The position numbers and the translations under genes are program-made. From positions 1 through 46,233 of the forward strand of contig JAAWRC010000027.1 in assembly GCA_022800815.1 (NCBI GenBank): DNA of 46,233 nt, read 5' to 3'. The notes under the pieces are model-generated. The model did not search any database. It worked only from the letters and a program-made list of their open reading frames with translations, and was not told the DNA's origin. Of the stretch, positions 41,083 to 46,233 are shown in pieces. Every line of letters starts with the position of its first letter. Position 1 is the stretch's first letter. Origin of the DNA: Lachnospiraceae bacterium. Lineage in GTDB: Bacteria; Bacillota; Clostridia; Lachnospirales; Lachnospiraceae.

Positions 41083-42574
41083 GTTCCGCCTCCCCTTCCT
41101 CGATCACCAAAATTTCCCCGGCTGCGAAATGTTCCGGCCCCAGCACCGCAAAACCGTTCTCCCCATACCGTTTAAGCACCGCAAGGACCTCCGCCGTGAT
41201 CCTCTCCCCCGGCACCAAAACGGGAATGCCCGGAGGATAGAGATAGGCGAATTCTCCGGAAATCCTCCCCTCGCAGGTTTCCAGAGGACAGGGCTTCTTC
41301 TGGCTCTCTACGGCCCGCCCGGGAGTAAGGACCATCTGCGGCCTGGGAAATTCCACGGTCCCGAAGTCCGTTCCGGCACTCTCTCCTTCTTCCTCCTGCC
41401 CACGCCCCGTATCCACAGAGCCCTGGCCGAGCCGCCGGACTACGGTACGTTTTTCCCCGGCCGTCTTCCGGTCCAGGTCCGCCAGCGCCTCATACAGCCT
41501 GCGAAAATCCTCCGGCTCATCGGCCACGGAAGTCATCAGAATCACGTAGGTCTCCGTGCACATCTCCGGCTGTATCCCGTATTCCAGCCGCAGCCTGTCA
41601 TAAAGCTCTTTTCCGGTCCTTCCCTCTGCCCGTATCACCAGTTTAGAAGCATCATAAAAAATTCCTCCCGCTTCCTCCCCGGACAAAAGCCGGATGCAGG
41701 AAAGTCCTTCAATCTTCTGCCGCAGCTTCCCGAGCTCCCGCTCATAAACCGCCATGTCCCTCCTTCCCTCCTCCCCTGCCAGATAGGAAATGCAGGAATC
41801 CATGGAGGCCATCAGCACGTAGGAGGGACTGGAAGTCTGATACACCTGCAGATACCATTCCAAAAGCCCTTCATCCACAAGTTTGGAGTTTTTATGGAGG
41901 ATGGCCGTCTGAGTCAGGGACGGCAGCGTCTTGTGCAGGCTCTCAATCACCAGATCCGCCCCGCAGGAAAGGACGGAATCGCAAAGTCCCCAAAATGAAA
42001 AATGCGCCCCGTGGGCAGCATCCACAATGACCGGAAGCCCCCGCCTGTGGGCCGCTTCACAAATGCCCCTCATATCGGAACAGATCCCCTCGTAGGTGGG
42101 AGAAGTGACCAGGACCGCCCTCACGTCCGGATGTATGGAAAGCTCCTTCTCGGCCGCTTCCGGCCTGACCGCCCCGTTCATCCCCCAGCCTGAAACAAGG
42201 TCCGGCCAGAGATATACCGGGGAAATTTCCTCAAGGATCATTCCGTGATACACCGACTTGTGACAATTCCTTGCCACGAGGAGCTTCCCTCCCTGCGGCA
42301 CGCAGGTAGAAATGGCCGCTAGAATCCCGCAGCTGCTCCCGTTTACCAGGAAATAGCTCTTCTCCGCCCCATAAACCTCGGCCGCCTCCTCCATGGCCTC
42401 CTTCAAAATCCCCACGGGATGGTGAAGGTTGTCAAACCCGTCAATCTCTGTGATGTCAATGGCAAATGGATTTTCAAAAGAAAACCGTTCCTTATTTCTT
42501 TTATGGCCCGGCATATGGAAAGGAGAAACATTTGAGTTTCCATATGCCGCCAGCCGATCATATAACTTTGACAT
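41006..42574 (-). CDS. Orn/Lys/Arg decarboxylase-type PLP enzyme
   Basis: 522 residues. Aminotransferase class I-like fold: FHMPGHKRNKE, HHPVGILKEAMEEAAEVYGA, the PLP-contacting NGSSCGILAA, VDAAHGAHF and the Schiff-base Lys215 in ESLHKTLPSLTQTA. C-terminal part has LYPPGIPVLVPGERI. Counterpart of Bacillus yaaO. Between the two domains lies a Glu/Gly/Arg-rich stretch (about 393-425) that seems to be an insertion. No clear Shine-Dalgarno lies before the ATG. A perfect 13-bp hairpin lies in codons 9-22. Confidence 0.88.
   Translation of the reverse strand: MSKLYDRLAAYGNSNVSPFHMPGHKRNKERFSFENPFAIDITEIDGFDNLHHPVGILKEAMEEAAEVYGAEKSYFLVNGSSCGILAAISTCVPQGGKLLVARNCHKSVYHGMILEEISPVYLWPDLVSGWGMNGAVRPEAAEKELSIHPDVRAVLVTSPTYEGICSDMRGICEAAHRRGLPVIVDAAHGAHFSFWGLCDSVLSCGADLVIESLHKTLPSLTQTAILHKNSKLVDEGLLEWYLQVYQTSSPSYVLMASMDSCISYLAGEEGRRDMAVYERELGKLRQKIEGLSCIRLLSGEEAGGIFYDASKLVIRAEGRTGKELYDRLRLEYGIQPEMCTETYVILMTSVADEPEDFRRLYEALADLDRKTAGEKRTVVRRLGQGSVDTGRGQEEEGESAGTDFGTVEFPRPQMVLTPGRAVESQKKPCPLETCEGRISGEFAYLYPPGIPVLVPGERITAEVLAVLKRYGENGFAVLGPEHFAAGEILVIEEGEAELGQDFLHHGKERFRQGQYFPHAGGR
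42509..42549. repeat. 13-bp perfect inverted repeat inside the start of the decarboxylase gene
   Basis: CGGCATATGGAAA at 42509-42521 is repeated in reverse complement at 42537-42549, with 15 bases between. In the mRNA it would form a hairpin over codons 9-22, close to the start codon. Confidence 0.6.
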
Positions 42575-42615
42575 TTACTATTCCCATCATGTTTTTCTTA
42601 AGAAACAAAATAGTT

Positions 42616-43026
42616 TCATTCGTCAAACAGGATTTCTTCCACCAACTCCGCCGCATCCAGAATACATCCCTCGCAGGAACGAAGGGGCTTCTTTGTCTCC
42701 ACCCCCTTTAACTCTCCACAGACCAGGCTTCCATTTTTCTGCTGAAAGCGATCTGCAATCTTCCTGGAAAGCTTGTAGGTCTGTCCCTTGCTGACTGGCT
42801 TTTCTGGATTCCCGCAGCTGTTCTTAAGCCCCGCCAAGAACACAGCCCCGGAAACCGCCCCGCAGGTTCCTTTCATGCCGCCCATCCCGGCTCCAAATGC
42901 CTCACAGGCCTTGAAGGCCGTCGCCTCGTCCATCCCAAACAGCTCGCAGTAGGTACATGCGACCGCCTGACAGCAATTATAACCCTTATCGTGACGTTCT
43001 TTCGTCTCCATCACCTTTGTATCCAT
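42616..43026 (-). CDS. C_GCAxxG_C_C family protein
   Basis: 136 residues. Named for its cysteine pattern: GYNCCQAV near the start, ACEAFGAGMGGMKGTCGAVSGAVF in the middle, then a Cys (NSCGNPEK) and CEGCILDAAELVEE. Thought to be redox-active or metal-binding; often found near thioredoxin or Fe-S genes. ATG at 43026 has GGAGGAG upstream; the in-frame start at 43044 is inside that site. It lies 24 bases after the phosphodiesterase gene, in the operon headed by the Mrp-type gene. Confidence 0.88.
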   Translation of the reverse strand: MDTKVMETKERHDKGYNCCQAVACTYCELFGMDEATAFKACEAFGAGMGGMKGTCGAVSGAVFLAGLKNSCGNPEKPVSKGQTYKLSRKIADRFQQKNGSLVCGELKGVETKKPLRSCEGCILDAAELVEEILFDE

Positions 43027-43050
43027 CTGTCTTCTCCTCCTCAAAACCGG

Positions 43051-43596
43051 CTATGCCAGAACAAAATTCCGAATTTCACTGCTTTCCATGTTCTTTATTA
43101 TAAATCTTCCATTCTCGTAAATCATATAGCTGTTTTCATTTCCGTTTTTCGGAATTGAGACGGAACCGGGATTCAGATAAACATAATCTCCCCGATCCTC
43201 CATGGCCTGCACGTGGGTATGTCCATGCAGAAGAACGTCTCCCGCCTTAAGCGGCGGCAGATTTTTCTCATTATGAACATGCCCGTGGGTCGCAAAAACC
43301 AGGTGCCCATCCAGATATAGGAGCATGGATTCAGAAAGAATGGGAAACTGAAGCACCATCTGATCCACCTCGGCATCACAGTTTCCCCGCACGCAGAGAA
43401 GCTCCTCCCTCGCCCCATTGAGCATGGAAATCACTTCCTTCGGCGCATATTCCCTGGGCAAGTCGTTCCTCGGCCCGTGATAAAGCAAGTCGCCCAGGAG
43501 AAGGAGCCTTTCCGCTCCCTCCTCCTGATAACGCTCCAGCATTTTCTTGCAATAATAAGCAGAGCCGTGGATATCTGATGCGATCATCAGCTTCAT
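43051..43596 (-). CDS. yfcE: YfcE/MJ0936-type phosphodiesterase
   Basis: 181-residue metallophosphoesterase that probably cleaves small phosphodiesters. MIASDIHGSAYYCKKM, LLLGDLLYHGPRND, VRGNCDAEVD, THGHVHNE, LLHGHTHVQ and NPGSVSIPKN form the two-metal site. It begins 3 bases after the Mrp-type gene. Confidence 0.93.
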   Translation of the reverse strand: MKLMIASDIHGSAYYCKKMLERYQEEGAERLLLLGDLLYHGPRNDLPREYAPKEVISMLNGAREELLCVRGNCDAEVDQMVLQFPILSESMLLYLDGHLVFATHGHVHNEKNLPPLKAGDVLLHGHTHVQAMEDRGDYVYLNPGSVSIPKNGNENSYMIYENGRFIIKNMESSEIRNFVLA

Positions 43597-43599
43597 ATC

Positions 43600-44433
43600 C
43601 TATCTCTCCTCTAAGGCCTTCACCGCCTCGTCCATGCAGCTTCCCGCAAAGTCCTCGATAGTTCCGTCATCGCAGGCCGAAGCCAAGGCAGGGTCAATGG
43701 GGATCCTCGCAAGAACAGGGAGTCCATGCACCTCGGCCACCTCATAAATATGGCTTTCTCCAAAAATTTGATAATCCTTTCCGTTATCCGGGCAGTGGAA
43801 ATAGGACATATTCTCCACCAAGCCAAGCACCGGAATCTTCATGAGCTCTGCCATCTTCACCGCCTTCGCCACGATCATGGACACCAGTTCCTGGGGAGAG
43901 GCCACCACCAAAATTCCGTCCACCGGCAGGGACTGGAACACCGTCAGAGGCACATCTCCAGTTCCCGGAGGCATGTCCACAAACAGATAATCCAGATCGC
44001 CCCAGATCACATCCGACCAGAACTGCTTCACCGTATTTGCAATAACCGGCCCCCTCCAAACCACCGGATCCGTATCATTTTCCAAAAGCAGGTTAATGGA
44101 AACCACAGGAATGCCGCCCTTACTGTACACCGGAAGCATCCCATCCTTTGATCCCATGATCTTATCCTTCACGCCAAAAGCCTTGGGAATGGAAGGTCCC
44201 GTAATATCCGCATCAAGGATTCCACATTTGTATCCCTTTTTACTCATGGTCACCGCTAAAAGAGAGGTCACCAGGGACTTTCCCACGCCACCTTTTCCAC
44301 TGACGACCCCAATCACCTTTTTCACATGACTCAGCGCATTGGAGGGCGCCGAAAAATCCACTTTTGCTTTGTCGCAACCCTCACAGGAGGATTTGTCACA
44401 GGAAGTGCTGGAACATTTTCTTTCTTCTGCCAT
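43600..44433 (-). CDS. Mrp/NBP35-type ATP-binding protein (Fe-S cluster carrier)
   Basis: 277-residue P-loop ATPase that inserts or carries [4Fe-4S] clusters. Deviant Walker A VVSGKGGVGKSLVTSLL, LDADITGPSIPKAFGV, VDMPPGTGDVPLTV, and the Mrp motif LVENMSYFHCPDNG. The usual CxxC bridging motif (CPDC) is reduced to a single Cys here, because the second position is Asn. The N-terminus has a Cys-rich tail (KCSSTSCDKSSCEGCDKA) as in Nbp35 and some archaeal/clostridial homologues, which may provide an alternative cluster site. First gene of the operon. TTGTAA-N18-TATAAT upstream. Confidence 0.92.
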   Translation of the reverse strand: MAEERKCSSTSCDKSSCEGCDKAKVDFSAPSNALSHVKKVIGVVSGKGGVGKSLVTSLLAVTMSKKGYKCGILDADITGPSIPKAFGVKDKIMGSKDGMLPVYSKGGIPVVSINLLLENDTDPVVWRGPVIANTVKQFWSDVIWGDLDYLFVDMPPGTGDVPLTVFQSLPVDGILVVASPQELVSMIVAKAVKMAELMKIPVLGLVENMSYFHCPDNGKDYQIFGESHIYEVAEVHGLPVLARIPIDPALASACDDGTIEDFAGSCMDEAVKALEER

Positions 44434-44536
44434 CTTTCTATCCTTCTTTCTCTATTAAATTTCTTCATTGAAATGAATTCTTTTAAAATGAATGCCTTCT
44501 GCCATTCAAAAGGAAACACCCACAGACAATATTTTT

Positions 44537-44566
44537 ATTATAACAGACCCAAGGGGGGTATTACAA
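44537..44566 (-). promoter_or_regulatory. Promoter of the Mrp-type gene operon
   Basis: On the minus strand TTGTAA (44561-44566), 18 bases, TATAAT (44537-44542). It lies about 100 bases before the start codon and likely drives the nine-gene run to rsmI. Confidence 0.65.
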
Positions 44567-44646
44567 GGTATAAACCGCATCCTTTTAAATTTCTCTCACC
44601 CGTACATCCTCCCTAAAATATATTAACTAATAGGAGGTGCAACAAC

Positions 44647-45450
44647 ATGAATCATATTGTCCTTATGGCGCTGGTCGCAACCCTGGGAACCTGGTTTGTA
44701 ACGGCTCTTGGTGCAGCAACCGTTGTTTTCTTTAAATCCCCCAACCCAAAGGCCTTGAATTTAATGCTCGGCTTTGCTTCCGGCGTCATGATCGCCGCCA
44801 GCTTCTGGTCTCTCCTGCAGCCCGCCATCGAACGGGCGGAAGCAGCTTCCGGTCCTCCGGCCTACCTGGTAGCTACCTTAGGATTTCTATCCGGCGCTCT
44901 GTTCATGTGGATTTCTGATAAAATTGTCACATTTTCCAGAAAAAAAACGGACAGCGCCCAGGGAATGCCCAATGAACGCTTAAATCGTATCATCATGTTA
45001 ATCCTTTCCATTACTCTACACAACATTCCGGAAGGCCTGGCGGTAGGCGTCGCTTTCGGAGCACTTCAGAGTGGCAGCCACAACATGGAAAGTTTTATGG
45101 GCGCCATCACCATCGCTGTCAGCATCGGCCTGCAAAACTTCCCGGAAGGTGCCGCCGTCTCCATCCCTTTAAGACGGGAAGGCTATTCCCGAAAAAAGAG
45201 TTTTCTTTTAGGGCAGGCGTCCGGCCTGGTGGAACCTGTCGCCGGAGTCATCGGTGCCATGTTGGTGGTCTATGTGGAAGCCATGCTTCCCTTTGCCCTC
45301 TCCTTCGCAGCCGGTGCCATGATTTTGGTCGCCGTCCACGAATTAATCCCAGAATGCCAGCAGAACCAGAAGGCGCAGCCTTACACTGCAACCATGGGAA
45401 TTGTCACAGGCTTCGCCGTCATGATGTTGTTAGATGTGATGCTTGGATAG
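44647..45450 (+). CDS. ZIP family metal transporter
   Basis: 267 residues, about eight membrane helices. The two ZIP signatures are present: SITLHNIPEGLAVGVAFGA in helix IV and SIGLQNFPEGAAVSIPLRR in helix V, whose His, Asn and Glu residues bind Zn or related divalent metals. The loop between helices III and IV is short and charged (RKKTDSAQGMPNERLNR). GGAGG is 9 bases before the ATG. Probably imports zinc or iron. Not in an obvious operon. Confidence 0.93.
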   Translation: MNHIVLMALVATLGTWFVTALGAATVVFFKSPNPKALNLMLGFASGVMIAASFWSLLQPAIERAEAASGPPAYLVATLGFLSGALFMWISDKIVTFSRKKTDSAQGMPNERLNRIIMLILSITLHNIPEGLAVGVAFGALQSGSHNMESFMGAITIAVSIGLQNFPEGAAVSIPLRREGYSRKKSFLLGQASGLVEPVAGVIGAMLVVYVEAMLPFALSFAAGAMILVAVHELIPECQQNQKAQPYTATMGIVTGFAVMMLLDVMLG

Positions 45451-45512
45451 ACCAAAGAATACAAAATACTCCTTTTCAAAAAACTTTTCTCCTCTTAAAA
45501 CAATAAATTCCC

Positions 45513-45558
45513 TAAAAAACAGAAACATCTCTTTAATTTATGAAAAGAGATGTTTCTG
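45513..45558 (-). terminator. Second terminator of the rRNA-tRNA transcript
   Basis: On the minus strand a perfect 15-bp stem CAGAAACATCTCTTT (45544-45558 with 45520-45534), loop of 9, and TTTTTT afterwards. Together with the hairpin at 45599-45638 it forms a tandem stop. Confidence 0.85.
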
Positions 45559-45598
45559 CATTTCCTCTTTAAAAACGGCTCTTTTGATCATAACCGCC

Positions 45599-45638
45599 AA
45601 AAAATTTCCCATATAAAGCCTTTTATGGGAAATTTTTT
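45599..45638. terminator. First terminator after tRNA-Phe
   Basis: AAAAAATTTCCCAT (45599-45612) pairs with 45625-45638, 14 bp, loop 12. Flanking A and T runs make it active in both directions. It lies 10 bases after the tRNA-Phe gene. Confidence 0.85.
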
Positions 45639-45648
45639 ACAACAAAAA

Positions 45649-45721
<73 letters not shown>

Positions 45722-45740
45722 GTGACACGTAAGTGCCTAG

Positions 45741-45814
<74 letters not shown>

Positions 45815-45840
45815 ACGTTATCAATATAAAGTTTTCTGAG

Positions 45841-45922
45841 TGGGGGAAGGTGGATTCGAACCACCGAAAGCACTGCTAACAGATTTACAGTCTGCCCCCT
45901 TTGGCCACTCGGGAATTCCCCC
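45841..45922 (-). tRNA. tRNA-Tyr (anticodon GTA)
   Basis: 82 nt with a long variable arm (AGCAGTGCTTT); acceptor stem GGGGGAA/TTCCCCC, anticodon loop CTGTAAA, T-loop GGTTCGAATCC. Confidence 0.95.
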
Positions 45923-45926
45923 ATAA

Positions 45927-45999
45927 AGCCGATGATCGGACTCGAACCGATAACCTGCTGATTACAAATCAGCTGCTCTGCCAATTGAGCCACATCGGC
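45927..45999 (-). tRNA. tRNA-Thr (anticodon TGT)
   Basis: Acceptor stem GCCGATG/CATCGGC, anticodon loop TTTGTAA with TGT, T-loop GGTTCGAGTCC. 73 nt. Confidence 0.96.
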
Positions 46000-46052
46000 G
46001 TATCTACTTATACGCCAATTATCAAAAACTTTATTTAACCTAAAAAATAAAG

Positions 46053-46126
46053 CGACCCGGATGGGGTTCGAACCCACGACCTCCGCCGTGACAGGGCGGC
46101 GCTCTAACCAGCTGAGCCACCGGGCC
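46053..46126 (-). tRNA. tRNA-Asp (anticodon GTC)
   Basis: Acceptor stem GGCCCGG/CCGGGTC, anticodon loop CTGTCAC with GTC, T-loop GGTTCGAACCC. First tRNA after the 23S rRNA end. Confidence 0.96.
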
Positions 46127-46190
46127 TCATTACATATACCTTCAAAACTACACATTGACCAACCATCTCTTCCAACACCTTTCCCACCTG

Positions 46191-46233
46191 GATAAGCCCT
46201 CGACCGATTAGTAGCAGTCAGCTCCATGCATTG
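46191..46233 (-). rRNA. 23S rRNA, 3' end (partial)
   Basis: On the minus strand the window begins with GGAGCTGACTGCTACTAATC followed by GGTCGAGGGCTTATCC, the conserved last about 45 nucleotides of bacterial 23S rRNA. The rest lies outside the window. The exact 3' end is estimated. Confidence 0.85.

Overview
The window looks like a chromosomal piece of a GC-rich member of the Lachnospiraceae/Clostridia. The supporting signs are a FabK-type fatty-acid operon, a SpmA spore-maturation protein, a SAM-I riboswitch before metK, the Bacillus-like holB-ricT-trmN6-rsmI gene order, RicT, DegV and C_GCAxxG_C_C proteins, and Shine-Dalgarno sequences of the AGGAGG type. The genus cannot be fixed from the sequence alone.

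Layout. (1) 134-11.9 kb, minus strand: a complete type II fatty-acid synthesis operon runs leftward from a textbook sigma-A promoter with a FabT/FabR-like palindrome: fabH, acpP, fabK, fabD, fabG, fabF, accB, fabZ, accC, a fused accD-accA gene, then a nitronate-monooxygenase-like flavoenzyme. A 213-bp MITE-like element with an 11-bp target duplication sits exactly at the accDA stop codon. spmA follows beyond a terminator. (2) 11.9-16.5 kb: a GntR/ABC-transporter operon with a striking promoter-operator is surrounded by decayed genes (an N-terminally truncated and frameshifted gene, a VapC toxin with an internal deletion beside an intact antitoxin, a methyltransferase remnant, a histidine-kinase remnant). 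(3) 16.5-21.5 kb: two ECF sigma operons. One has a zinc-finger anti-sigma factor. The other pairs an ECF sigma factor with a single-pass membrane protein whose outer domain is a complete serpin. An AAA/DUF4143 ATPase lies between them. (4) 21.5-26 kb: IclR regulator, HAD phosphatase, an atypical AroE-like dehydrogenase, a second patch of gene fragments, a four-cluster ferredoxin and a 49-residue Cys-containing protein. (5) 26-37 kb: trmB, a D,D-carboxypeptidase, an exonuclease with a zinc ribbon, riboswitch-metK, a His-rich CsoR-family repressor, DegV, a secreted 3D-domain protein, a two-component system and a membrane metallophosphoesterase. (6) 36.9-44.4 kb, minus strand: a nine-gene housekeeping operon (Mrp-type ATPase, YfcE phosphodiesterase, C_GCAxxG_C_C protein, basic amino acid decarboxylase, guanylate-kinase-like protein, holB, ricT, trmN6, rsmI). 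(7) 44.6 kb to the end: a ZIP metal transporter, then the distal end of an rRNA operon on the minus strand (23S 3' end followed by tRNA-Asp, Thr, Tyr, fMet, Phe and two terminators, with no 5S gene between them).

The most promising unexplained system is the ECF sigma/serpin pair at 19.5-21.5 kb. The inhibitory serpin domain would lie outside the cell and be tethered to a short cytoplasmic tail encoded next to the sigma factor, which suggests a protease-sensing signalling device. Other points worth a second look are the MITE inside the fatty-acid operon, the accD-accA fusion, the AroE-like enzyme lacking the usual shikimate-binding serines, low-complexity insertions in several core proteins, a perfect 19-bp hairpin at 25.7 kb, and the missing 5S gene.
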